64,000 bases of DNA from Symsagittifera roscoffensis. Taxonomy: Eukaryota > Xenacoelomorpha > Acoela > Convolutidae. The stretch is taken from positions 80,389,526 to 80,453,525 of the forward strand of contig NC_087064.1 of NCBI RefSeq assembly GCF_963678635.1, in the 5' to 3' direction. Below the pieces are notes generated by a model. The model was not told where the DNA came from. It saw nothing but the letters and a program-made list of their open reading frames with translations, and ran no database searches. This document shows, in pieces, positions 21,200 through 31,707 of the stretch. Both the position numbers and the translations under genes were made by a program. Numbering within the stretch: position 1 is the stretch's first letter; each line of letters opens with the position of its first letter.

Positions 21200-22017
21200 A
21201 TGGCTGGTGTTCGACGTGGCAGATCTGGCTCGACTCTAGCTGGAGAAGACTTGTGTGCAAAGTGTACGAAAGGCAGTGGGGCTTCCGGTGAACAGTGGAT
21301 CCAGTGCGATATTTGCGAGGCATGGTTCCACAATTCCTGCTCAGGACTTCCTGTCGACCTCATACCTCAAGTTGTTAAACTGTTAAACCAGCATAGTTAC
21401 TTCTTTTCCGCTGCAATTTTTGTTTTTTGAAGAAACATACCAGTACAGTTGCAAAATTGAGAAAAATTATTGCTGAAACTATTTCTGAGCAATTGCCTGT
21501 TGTGGTTGAAAAAGTTACAACTCAAGTTAATCGTGCAGACCCAGTGCCGGATCGGGGACACTTGGACCCCCCCAGTGCAACCCTATCCCGCCATTCATAA
21601 TATGGACAGCATTGATAAACGTAATGAAATTAGAATTCAGGGTATACCTGAACCTATAAACTTGCCCAGTGCAAAGCGTTTGGAACACGATGAAGAACAT
21701 TTAAAGAATAATCTAGAAACACTCGGTTAATGGGATAAAAACAACATTAATCTGGTAACACGGCTTGGTCCATTTAATGAACAATCGGATCGCCCTCGAT
21801 TCCTTATTGTTAAATTTTCCAATGAATGGACTGCTAGGAATTGCTTGACAAAAGGATATAAACTTCGGAATTATAATTACCCAGTCTTTATTAACAAATT
21901 GCTGTCAAAAGAAGAAGTTATTTTGGAAAAGCGTGTTTTGAAAAAACGCTGGGAGCTCATGCAAAATGGAACTCCTAAAGCTGAGCTAAAAATCAAAAAA
22001 TATGAAGCTTTTCCATA
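21200..22017 (+). pseudogene. LINE ORF1: PHD finger plus RNA-binding-like region
   Basis: The ATG at 21200 opens a reading with LCAKCTKGSGASGEQWIQC, then WFHNSC, a PHD finger as known from ORF1 of CR1-type LINEs. A frameshift near 21400 is followed by a coiled-coil-like stretch (LRKIIAETISEQLPVVVEK). After another break comes RIQGIPEP, then RPRFLIVKFSNEWTARN and LKKRWELMQNG, the usual CR1 ORF1 RRM-like region. ORF1 proteins bind the element RNA. It ends about where the endonuclease reading begins. Confidence 0.75.
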
Positions 22018-23432
22018 ACAACGTAGAAATTGTTCTCCAGTCTTGCCTATCAGATATTAGTATTATTGTGTGGAACGTTCGCAGTATGGCGAGTGTACAA
22101 AAACGATTAGACTGCGCTAACTTTCTATCTGTTAACAATCCCAATTTTCTATGCCTTTCACAGACCTGGCTGGAAACTACTGATAATATCCTTCCTGACT
22201 GTGGTTATACTGTTATATCACAAAACAATAGGCACAATGGTATTCATGGCGGAGTTGCAATTATGTACAAAACTTGCTCCCAGTATTCCGCTTACGATTT
22301 TACTAGCGCTGATTACGATTTTGCTTGTGGTTGTATTCTCAACTCCGACCCCCCTTTGCTTGTTGTTACTATTTACAACCCACCAGTTTCTTCCGAGTAC
22401 CGCATTCAGAGTAATGTGCTCAACTCGTGTACTTTATCATATACTAGCAGATTTGCTGCTAGGCATCCTGATGAATTTCTTTGTATTTGCGGCGACTTTA
22501 ATTACCCGGATATCTGTTGGACGTCTTATACCGCTTGTTCAGACTATTCAAATTTAATTATTGATTTGTTTGAACAGTTTAATGGCGTTCAATTAGTCGA
22601 GAACAGTACTCATTTTAACGGCAATATTTTAGACATTTTTGTTACTAACTGTTCAAATCTTTGCTCTGTATCTGTCCTTTCCAGCACTTTTTGTTCGGAT
22701 CATTATCCAATTTCTATCAACATTCACATTAATTACAACGAACGAATATCCAGTTCGTGCGATGTTCCCGTTTACTCTAAAGGCAGTTTTAGTCTTTCTA
22801 ATTTTGACCTTGGTCTGATGTATTTCAACAATTTTCTTTTGTACTATTATCAAATGGATGCTCAACTTTTTTTTTGATAGTTGGTACAACATCCTAGTCA
22901 ATGCAGTTTACATGTCTGTTAATGTCAAGTGCAAGAAAAGGCAGCTTTTACCGTTTTATTTTTCTAGCCACTCTGTTCACGTCACTAATATGGTTGCTAC
23001 TGAGAAGAGACGGTTAAAGTCTGTTGGGTTAATTAGCTCTCAAAAACTTGGTGATTTGCAGGCTACCCTTATGGAGTCCGTTGAGCTTGACAAATTAACA
23101 TTAATATCTAATTTTGAAACTCTTGATACAGATAATTGTTACAAACTTCTTAAAAATTTATCTGGTGGTATGCTACCTCCTGAAATTACTTACATGTCAG
23201 TAAAAGCGTCAAACGACCATGGCAAAGCAAATTTATTCAATACGTTTTTATCTTCGGTTTTCAAATAAGAGTGGTTTTTTATGCCGATGCCTGAAGTGAA
23301 CGAAGACACTTGTATTAAATTAGATGAAATCAATTTTAGTTCCAGTGATGTTGAACTGCTTTTAAAGAAAATTCCGGACGCTGCCTCGGTTGCAGCTGAT
23401 GGTATCCCCCCTTTCATTATTAGAAACGGCTT
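21754..23432 (+). repeat. 1.68-kb tandem duplication, copy 1
   Basis: Starts at CTGGTAACACGGCTTGGTCC and runs to the equivalent point at 23433 (CTGGTAACACCGCTTGGTCC). Copy 2 runs from 23433 to about 25110. The copies differ only at scattered bases and small indels. The shared CTGGTAACAC at the junction is consistent with recombination or template jumping at short homology. Confidence 0.9.
22002..22877 (+). pseudogene. LINE APE-type endonuclease, copy 1
   Basis: 291 codons: VWNVRSM near the N-terminus, SQTWLE (the metal-binding Glu region), GGVAIMY, CICGDFNYPDICW and the C-terminal SDHYPISINIH. These are the motifs of the apurinic-like nuclease that nicks target DNA for LINE insertion. The reading is lost shortly after SLSNFDLG. 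Confidence 0.85.
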
Positions 23433-25111
23433 CTGGTAACACCGCTTGGTCCCTTTAACGAACAATCGGATCGCCCTTGATTCCTTATTGTTAAATTTTC
23501 CAATGAATGGACTGCTAGGAATTGCTTGACAAAAGGATATAAACTTCGGAATTATAATTACCCAGTCTTTATTAACAAATTGCTGTCAAAAGAAGAAGTT
23601 ATTTTGGAAAAGCGTGTTTTGAAAAAACGCTGGGAGCCCATGCAAAATGGAACTCCTAAAGCTGAGCTAAAAATCAAAAAATCTGAAGCTTTTCCATAAA
23701 AACGTAGAAATTATTCTCCAGTCTTGCCTATCCGACATTAGTATTATTGTGTGGAACATTCGCAGTATGGCGAGTGTACAAAAACGATTAGACTGCGCTA
23801 ACTTTCTATCTGTTTACAATCCCAATTTTCTATGCCTTTCACAGACCTGGCTGGAAACTACTGATAATATCCTTCCTGACTGTGGTTATACTGTTATATC
23901 ACAAAACAATAGGCACAATGGTATTCATGGCGGAGTTGCAATTATGTACAAAACTTGCTCCCAGTATTCCGCTTACGATTTTACTAGCGCTGATTACGAT
24001 TTTGCTTGTGGTTGTATTATCAACTCCGACCCCCCTTTGCTTGTTGTTACTATTTACAACCCACCAGTTTCTTCCGAGTACCGCATTCAGAGTAATGTGC
24101 TCAACTCGTGTACTTTATCATATACTAGCAGATTTGCTGCTAGGCATCCTGATGAATTTATTTGTATTTGCGGCGACTTTAATTCTTCGGATATCTGTTG
24201 GATGTCTTATACCGCTTGTTCAGACTATTCAAATTTAATCATTGATTTGTTTGAACAGTTTAATGGCGTTCAATTAGTCGAGAACACTACTCATTTTAAC
24301 GGTAATATTTTGACATTTTTGTTACTAACTGTTCAAATCTTTGCTCTGTATCTGTCCTTTCCAACATTTTTTGTTCGGATCATTATCCAATTTCTATCAA
24401 CATTCACATTAATTACAACGAACAAATATCCAGTTCCTGCGAAGTTCCCGTTTACTCTAAAGGCAGTTTTAGTCTTTCTAATTTTGACCTTGGTCTGATG
24501 TATTTCAACAATTTTCTTTTGTACTATTATCAAATGGATGCTCAACTTTTTTTTTGATAGTTGGTACAACATCCTAGTCAATGCAGTTTACATGTCTGTT
24601 AATGTCAAGCGCAAGAAAAGGCAGCTTTTACCGTTTTATTTTTCTAGCCACTCTGTTCACGTCACTAATATGGTTGCTACTGAGAAGAGACGGTTAAAGT
24701 CTGTTGGGTTAATTAGCTCTCAAAAACTTGGTGATTTGCAGGCTACCCTTATGGAGTCCGTTGAGCTTGACAAATTAACATTAATATCTAATTTTGAAAC
24801 TCTTGATACAGATAATTGTTACAAACTTCTTAAAAATTTATCTGGTGTTGGTATGCTACCTCCTGAAATTACTTACATGTCAGTAAAAGCGTCAAACGAC
24901 CATGGCAAAGCAAATTTATTCAATATAATTTTATCTTCGGTTTTTAAGTAAGAGTGGTTTTTTATGCCGATGCCTGAAGTGAGCGAAGACACTTGTATTA
25001 AATTAGATGAAGTCAATTTTAGTTCCAGTGATGTTGAACTGCTTTTAAAGAAAACTCCGGACGCTGCCACGGTTGCAGCTGATGGTATCCCCTCTTTCAT
25101 TTTTAGAAACT
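23433..25111 (+). repeat. 1.68-kb tandem duplication, copy 2
   Basis: Second unit of the LINE duplication. In copy 1 the reading equivalent to GIPSFIFRNC is cut at the junction, while copy 2 continues into the reverse transcriptase, so copy 2 is the one linked to the rest of ORF2. Confidence 0.9.
23700..24498 (+). pseudogene. LINE APE-type endonuclease, copy 2
   Basis: Same motifs as copy 1 (NIRSM, SQTWLE, GGVAIMY, CGDFNSSDICW). A one-base loss near 24310 shifts the frame before the SDHYPI motif, so this copy is broken earlier than copy 1. Confidence 0.85.
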
Positions 25112-26186
25112 GTGCCAATATTTTAGCGCCGCTTGTTTACGTTCTTTTTACCTGCATTAATTCTACGCGTCTCCGGCCAAATATTTGGAAACAATTGTAT
25201 GTTATACCTTTTTTCAAATCTGGCAGTAAAATTGATGTGTGTAACGACAGAGGCATTAGTATTTTACCCCGATTGTCTCTCGTTCTAGAGAAAATCCTGT
25301 TTAATTTTCTTTAGAACCGTGTTCGTGACGATTCTCAAATGCACAGCACGGTTTTAGATGCCGGCGCAGTACGTTTACTAGGCTATTAGACTACATTGAT
25401 AAAGTGTACAGCTCTTGTGATGGTAATACTGATTATTTTTCTGTTTATTTTGATGTTCAAAAATTATTTGACACTGTGTCATACAATAAGTTTTTATTCA
25501 AACTACGCGCTTTTGGTTTTGATGATGCGTTTATATAGTTACTTTCTTCGTATCTTTCAGGTGGCACTCAGAGAGTCCGCATAAATACTTCTCTTTCGTC
25601 CTGTACTGCTGTTCCCAGTCGTGTACCACAGGGTAGTATTTTGGGCCCTTTGTTATTTTTAATTTTTATTAATGATTTACCTGATTGTGTGAAGTGGTCC
25701 AGTTATTACCTTTTTGCAGACGATTTAAAGCTATTCCCAAAGTCTAGTCCCGAGTTATTCCAAATTGATATTAACTCATTTGCAAATTGGGTCAAGGATA
25801 ATGGTTTAATTTTTCAACCCAGCAAAACTGTGTTAATCACAAATGTCACAAACAGTCAATTTTTTCATAATGATACCGCCATAACTATATCTAATTCGGT
25901 TAAAGATTTGGGTGTCAATTCATGTCCAGACCTTAATTGGAACAACCATATCAATATTAAATTGGGCAAAAGCATGCGGAGCTTTTATTATATCAAACGG
26001 ACTGTTCCTTTTAGCGCCCCGGTAAAGACGAAATTTTCTGTGTATGTTGCCTGTTTTCAAAGTATTCTTTTGTATAACTCATGTGCCTGGAACCCAAATG
26101 TGACTTTGCTCAAAAAATTGGAAAAATTTCACAAGAAAGCTGTAAAATGGGTTTCTGGGAGAATAATTATGTTCCTGCACTTTTAA
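24964..26186 (+). pseudogene. LINE reverse transcriptase
   Basis: Blocks in order: ADGIPSFIFRNC, YVIPFFKSGSKIDVCNDRGI, then stops near 25313 and 25387, a palm segment (VYFDVQKLFDTVSYNKF) with a stop near 25537, PSRVPQGSILGPLLFLIFIND, the catalytic YLFADDLKLF (25707-25736), and the C-terminal LLYNSCAWNP. These are typical of the CR1/jockey group. The YLFADD core is intact but the frame is broken upstream. Confidence 0.88.
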
Positions 26187-26613
26187 CTTTACGTATTTTA
26201 CACATTTGCTATCAAATTATCCTGAACCTTGTTCTTTTCAAAAAACTTCTGCAAAAACGTTATGATTTTAATATTTTCAATCATGTTTCTTTTTATTACT
26301 CACGAGCGGGTAATCGGTCTAGCAATACAACTGTGTTCGCGCTACCGAAAGTCCGCAAGATCACCACATGGGGAAGCTATTTTTATCGGACTAGGGAGAA
26401 GGCAAACTATGTTTCAGGAAAGGGGATCAACCTGTTGCAGAATCCATCAACTGTAAAAAAACATATAGAAACACTGTTATTCAACAAACTGACGGATTTT
26501 AATTTGAACTCTTCATGTTCCTTTTTTCAAAATCTAAATGCGCGACTTGTCGCGCTTGGTGCTGTATTTACTTTTTATTTTGTCATTGCCCATTATCAGG
26601 GAATAAAGTCTTT

Positions 26614-26628
26614 TAGTAGTAGTAGTAG
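26614..26628 (+). repeat. (TAG)5 tail of the LINE
   Basis: Preceded by GGGAATAAAGTCTTT, a 3' end style also seen in fragment form at 33523-33556. The target duplication CATA follows immediately. Confidence 0.85.
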
Positions 26629-27660
26629 CATACTAAATTTTAGAAGCTGCGCCCCCTTCAGTACAAGAGAAGTGTGATTAAAGGAACTGTTCACCGGGTT
26701 TTCCGCAGTACGTCAACATGGGAAGAATATGGTAAAGCGATGAAAATCTACCGTGAAAAGTGATTGCATAATCAATATCCGGAAAGTTGGTCGTCGCGGG
26801 TTGCATCCCATGCCCTTGAAAAGATCATCAGCGAGGGCAAAAGTAAAAAGAACATGGCTGAGAAAAAGAAGCCCTTGGATTATAGCAGTGATTCACCACC
26901 CATCTTGATGGTCCAATATAGGGGGAATCACAGTCAGACATTAGCAAAAAAAGTGCGCGATATCACCAATGCGCAGATAATATTCACGACGAGGAAAATG
27001 AAAACTTGCATGCCCCCTCCAAAATCCTCCTTTTCAGTAAACTGAAATCAAAAGTGGTGTACAGACTTGAACGTTGTGGGTGCAAATCAATCTATATTGG
27101 CCAGACGGTCCGAAATCTCACCACAAGGATTGAGGAACAACGAAAAGAGGATACCCCTGTTGGGCAGCATATAAGGCAGTGTGGTAGTGAGAGTGGTAAG
27201 TCGGAGTTTAAATGGAAGATAATCGACAAGGCGTCTAGCAGCATTAAATAACTTACATTAGAGGCGCTGCACATTAGGAAAGAGAGAGATACCGGCAATT
27301 AAGACGCGCGACGAGTTTAGAAGTAGGGAGGTGACACTAAGACTGTAGTTCCAGAATCAAAAAATTCTGGCTGAAACAAAATTTTTTTGAAATAACTTAC
27401 ATCTTAGCATGAAATTAGTGACGAAACGAAATTGTAAAGCAAAAAAGGTGAAAAATCTCAAAAGCTTAGGACTAAATGTTTAAAAATGTTACATAATAGC
27501 TGTTACATAATTCCAGTAATATTTGTAAAGTTGAGATTTGTTGGATTTCTTTTTTTAATTTTGAAAGAAATGATGTGTATGACACTTTTTTTATGATCTT
27601 TGATCATTTTGTACAAATAATTTAGAATTTTAAAATCTGAAGATGCACAAAAATGAGAAA
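26629..27660 (+). mobile_element. Penelope-like element, copy 2, right fragment
   Basis: Resumes at CATACTAAATTTTAGAAGC, exactly where the left fragment at 16485-16802 stops. It codes for the endonuclease region: PESWSSRVASHALEKIISEG, then VVYRLERCGCKSIYIGQT with an intact GIY-YIG motif, LTTRIEEQ and VGQHIRQCGSES. Stops and a frameshift near 27040 break it. From 27340 on it carries the 3' pseudo-LTR in the orientation opposite to copy 1. Confidence 0.88.
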
Positions 27661-27985
27661 ACTAATTAATGCACAAAAAACTAATTAATTAGGCTCATTG
27701 CATGAGTTGAAAAACCTAAATTTTTAGTTTCAACATCATATGGCTTTAAAACTGTTCCAGCGACCCTTTTTCATCTCTGATTCAATAATTTAAGTTAATA
27801 TCAGGGCTTACGAGTACTCTGAAATGTAGCTACTCAGAACTCAAAACCAACCATTACTTGACTCGGAAAAACCGTTGGGTATTTTCCATAGCATTTGAAC
27901 TCGCCCTTCAAATACACGAATGTAAATAACATTCATCCGTTATCTCTTCTCTTGACTCTTAGGGGTAATTTGTTTGCTGAGTTCG

Positions 27986-28340
27986 AAAATGACCACCTCC
28001 TAGGGTAGTTTTTGATACTGAAATTTTCGGAGACCACGATGAAGTCACATTTAAAATTAAAAACAAATTGGACAAACGCATAACACAAAGTGTTTAATTT
28101 ACGGACGGACTGTTCTTGTGTAGAAACAAGTTTCGATCGTTGGTTCTCGGCGTAATTCTATGGGAAAATGACCATCTCTTAAGGTAGTTTTTGATACTGA
28201 AATTTTCGGAGACCACGATGAAATCACATTTAAAATGAAAAACAAATTGGACAAACGCATAACACAAAGTATTTTTCTTACGGACGGACTGTTCTTGTGT
28301 AGAAACAAGTTTCGATTGTTGGTTCTCGGCGTAATACGGG
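27986..28340. repeat. 179-bp tandem repeat, two copies, inside the hAT element
   Basis: Units at 27986-28164 and 28165-28340, each with GTAGTTTTTGATACTGAAAT, CGGAGACCACGATGAA and ACGGACGGACTGTTCTTGTG. They are close to the left terminus and may have been transposase-binding repeats. Confidence 0.9.
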
Positions 28341-28639
28341 TCTGCAAGTAATTCCTACTCAATCTCTAAAACGAGAACAGTTGTTCTGGGTCAATACTCC
28401 CTGGCTTCAGATTCTTATCATATGTCTTAACAATAACAGCATCAGTTGACTTTGACCGTCTCTTGAATGCCGCAAATGTCAAGGGAGTAGACATTCTGGC
28501 GTCATAGTTGTGTTCATCAGCTGATTCTTGCATGTGTGATGTTATTCCTCTGATCGTTGTTCGTTCTCCTCAGATGCCATGATTTTTGTTCTTTAAAAAC
28601 ATTACAAAAGGATTGTCGTTGCAAAACGGATGAAATCGG

Positions 28640-29732
28640 TTAATGGAGTGCCGTTTCTTGCTCTGATATGTTCTTTAGGCAATCAATAATCATTATGTCT
28701 GCCTCTGCGTTAGATAACTTCTTTTGGATCTTCACCGTGACTTCTCTAAATGGTTTTAACAATTTTACCAGACGTTCTAGTATTGTCCAGGGAAAATTAG
28801 ACACATCCCGAGGAACAACCGCAGGTAAATACAACCTCAGATTGTTAAATCGCGAGAGCATCTCCAAAATATTATTCCGGCGATAAGCTTTTCCTTTGAT
28901 AAGAGCCAGAGTCTGTTGCCCTGGGAGATTTTGAGCGTTTTGTAAGTGGTCGCTGTGTGTCGAAGAACCCAATGTTTTTTCACAAATCTCTGAACTAGCT
29001 TGTCACATTGGGAGAATTTGCTTAGCACACATTCCTCTACAGAATCAGAATTGGATGGATTATCGTCATCAGCTTCATCTTCTTCTGGTTCAATTTCGTA
29101 GATGAATTTCCTGGCAATTAAATTATCGACATGTGCCAGGCATGGCATTTGGAATGTGCAACTTTTTTAACATCGGACTCGCAATCGGTAATCATGATGG
29201 CAATGTCGTCAAAGGAAAGGCCAAATAAGGCACTGGAATCGTTCATGGCCACATGTCGTATTGAAGAGGATTAATCAAAGGCAGAACGTGCCTTTGCCTT
29301 CCATTGCATGCAAATAAAGTACTTGGCGTTAAGTACGGCAGTCCACTTGTCAAAACTCAGAACGAGCAAATCGGAAGTTGGTCTGTTCGATAAGGTTAGG
29401 CGAACTTGTTCAACAAGAGCATTATTTTCAGGGTTCCATAAGGTGCTAACATTGTCACGAGTTACAATGGATCCAAGCAGGCGCCATGCATTTTCGAAAA
29501 TCGGATTTTTCACAAACTTATTTAATGGATTATTTGACACATACACAAATTGGGCTGCATGACGTATACCCTTCTCTTCTTTTCCTGTGCGGTATTCAGT
29601 AACAAACGATGTGCTGCATAGAACCGATAGGACCGCTTTTTTGCAGGATTTCAAATGATTTTTCAATGATGTTGTACTGCCGTTCTTTATGAAAATAAAA
29701 TGAAAAATAGTCGAATTTTGAAAAAATGTCAA
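28640..29732 (-). pseudogene. hAT transposase remnants
   Basis: Three minus-strand ORFs. 29271-29732 has GSTTSLKNHLKSCKK, the tail of a BED zinc finger. 28837-29148 has MPCLAHVDNLIARKF, matching the conserved C-x-x-H region of hAT transposases. 28640-28972 has FPWTILERLVKLLKPFREVT, the typical helical segment before the C-terminal dimerisation region. Frameshifts separate them and the dimerisation end is absent. Confidence 0.75.
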
Positions 29733-29749
29733 AATGAGCAGAAAGCTGA

Positions 29750-29908
29750 AAGCAATATTTGGATACTATTCAAAACTCGTGAATACTCGAAAAAATACTT
29801 GTTACTTTTAATAACTCAAACTCGGAAAATCAAAATTAGGAATATAATACTCGAACTCGAACTCGGAATAGCAATTACTCGAACTCGGCCCGAGTACTCG
29901 GTACTCGC
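29750..29908. repeat. ACTCG-rich subterminal repeats of the hAT element
   Basis: About ten copies of AACTCG, TACTCG or close variants on the plus strand, including CCCGAGTACTCGGTACTCG. Such arrays are common binding sites near hAT ends. Confidence 0.65.
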
Positions 29909-30124
29909 CTCGTAAACCCTGGTTAAAATCAAAAAAGTTGGTCTTGTATTCAAATGTTGAACACAATCAAGTGGTTCAGCAATTTTGTAAGACCATCAAT
30001 TTGAATCTATTGGTTTTATAGCCAAATTGACAGGAAGTGAATCTTAATTGTTCACTTTGTTAAAGGAAAAACCTTGGCCCAGGTAGTTTCATAATTTTTG
30101 CCAATGTATCTAGATCAAGTCTCA

Positions 30125-30315
30125 ACTATGGATGTGCCAATAGGTCATATTTGGAAGTTTGACCTTAGTTTTTGGGGAAAAGTTTTATTTTGAAAAGCTC
30201 AAATCCACCATGTCATATTCAAATTTCTCGCGACAATTGAAAATCAGAAGTGAATTTAATCAGAAGATCCGAATCAAAATTGCGGGAAGGTCGGTAAAAT
30301 TAAATAACTGAGAAC
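30125..30315 (+). repeat. Dispersed repeat, copy 2 (partner of 14868-15075)
   Basis: Same order of matching blocks as the copy at 14868, starting TGTGCCAATAGGTCATATTT; about 200 bp. Confidence 0.55.
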
Positions 30316-30761
30316 TCCTCAAAAAATTTTTCTTCAATTTAAAAATGAGATTACTGCATCCCGGGTTTTTCTGTTTTCGGGGCTTCTTTAGACAAAAAAA
30401 TTCTAGACTTTGCATTTGAGTAATTTGTTTCATAAGTTTAGTTATCGTCCATTTCTATTAAAAATTCAATTTTTTTTAATATAAACTACTGTTAGATGCA
30501 ATTGCTTCTGCGAGTACAAAAACATTCGCGTCGATTAAGAGTGCTTTTTTTATACATCCACAACAAAACATCTGTTTAAAAAAAAGAAGTTCTAAATGAG
30601 AGAGCCGCAAACAACGTGGTCTTTGCGCTGGTTAAGTGAGAGTTTAATATGCAAGTTTCGATATTGATTGATTTAGACGAATGTCCTCTTTTTGGAAAGT
30701 CTTAAAAGCCGACAGTAAAAATTGTTTTGTTTTTTGAAGTCTGTTAGCCAAACAAATTCAA

Positions 30762-31707
30762 AAAAAAAATTAAAGCAAATTACAATGCCCTAAATGAGCT
30801 AACTACTATTTAACAACATCTATAACAAAGCCCCATTCCGTTCCGTTCAATCGCTTCTTTAACTTGCCTAGCGCAATTCCAAACTCGCCTACTTCAGCAG
30901 TGCACATGAATAAATCAACTTGGCACAAAACTCGGGTTCAAATCAGACGACTATGTTTTGGGACATTTCAACAAGTAAAAACTCTGAAAGCTTTTCAGTT
31001 TCTTTCAATGATTTCATTTCCTTTGTAAGCTGAAATTCATAACAAATTTCAAATTTTGCAATTAATTGAATTGAACGATCATAACGTTAAGTTCCTTAGG
31101 TTGTCTTGTGGGCTCAAATTGGTCGCTTAAAGTCTTAAACTTGTCTGATGACCAAATCATATTGCTAACTCTTTATTTTATTTAGGCATAAATCAATTTG
31201 AGCAACCAATCTTTTATAAAGACTCGATTTCATTAAAAGCAATTACCAGCTATCTGCGCCAAAATTTGATAAAACTTAATTTGATTCGATGGTTTATTTC
31301 AGTGTACTACAAAAAGAACTATTTTGAGACATTTATCAGTTAAAGAAAGTGCGAATTTTTTGGCGAGCTATTGGAAGCATCTTAGGGTCATTGGGAGAAA
31401 GTTTGAACATAAATTGTACCCATTTCCCCCCTTAAAATGTCCCCCCTTAGTTCTGCTTTTCTGTTTCTTACTAGTTAAGCAAATTTTGGGCACAATAAGT
31501 AGTTTTTTGATCGAAAACGAAATTAAAGCAAACAACATTGCCCTTAACGAGCCAACTACCATTCAACAACTTCTATAACGCAGCCCGCATTTCGTTCCGT
31601 TTGATTGCTTCGTTAACTCGCGTAACACAATTCCAAACTCGCTTACTTTAGCAGCGCAAGCAAATGGTTCAACTCGGTACAAAATTTGGGTTCAAAATCA
31701 GCTATAC
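30762..31707 (+). repeat. Diverged 200-bp direct repeat pair, 750 bp apart
   Basis: Copies at 30762-30955 and 31512-31707 share AATTAAAGCAAA, GAGC(T/C)AACTAC, TTCCGTT, CACAATTCCAAACTCGC-like and GGGTTCAAA-ATC blocks in order. The last block resembles a tRNA B box in copy 1 (GGGTTCAAATC), but no A box is clear. Confidence 0.6.

Larger units (their letters stand above)
21146..26628 (+). mobile_element. CR1/jockey-like LINE, main part, with internal tandem duplication and (TAG)5 tail
   Basis: Together with 16803-16990 this is one LINE inserted in Penelope-like copy 2. Order: ORF1 with a PHD finger (21200-21430) and an RNA-binding-like region (about 21601-22015), an APE-type endonuclease present twice (22002-22877 and 23700-24498), reverse transcriptase (24964-26186) and a tail of five TAG units (26614-26628). 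The target duplication CATA follows at 26629. A 1.68-kb tandem duplication accounts for the double endonuclease. Several stops and frameshifts show it is dead. Confidence 0.9.
27794..29929 (-). mobile_element. hAT DNA transposon with terminal repeats and target duplication
   Basis: Terminal inverted repeats CAGGGCTTACGAG (27802-27814) and CTCGTAAACCCTG (29909-29921) differ at one base. The flanks GTTAATAT (27794-27801) and GTTAAAAT (29922-29929) form an 8-bp target duplication with one mismatch, as expected for hAT. Inside, on the minus strand, are pieces of a hAT transposase. It also carries a 179-bp tandem repeat near its left end and ACTCG-rich subterminal repeats near its right end. It is 2.1 kb long and dead. 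It lies 130 bp beyond Penelope-like copy 2. Confidence 0.88.

Noticed and set aside
27986-28340. CRISPR-like array
   Set aside because: Only two long units without spacers, in an animal transposon.
28099-28362. 87-codon minus-strand ORF as a gene
   Set aside because: It lies within the 179-bp tandem repeat of the hAT element and repeats with it.
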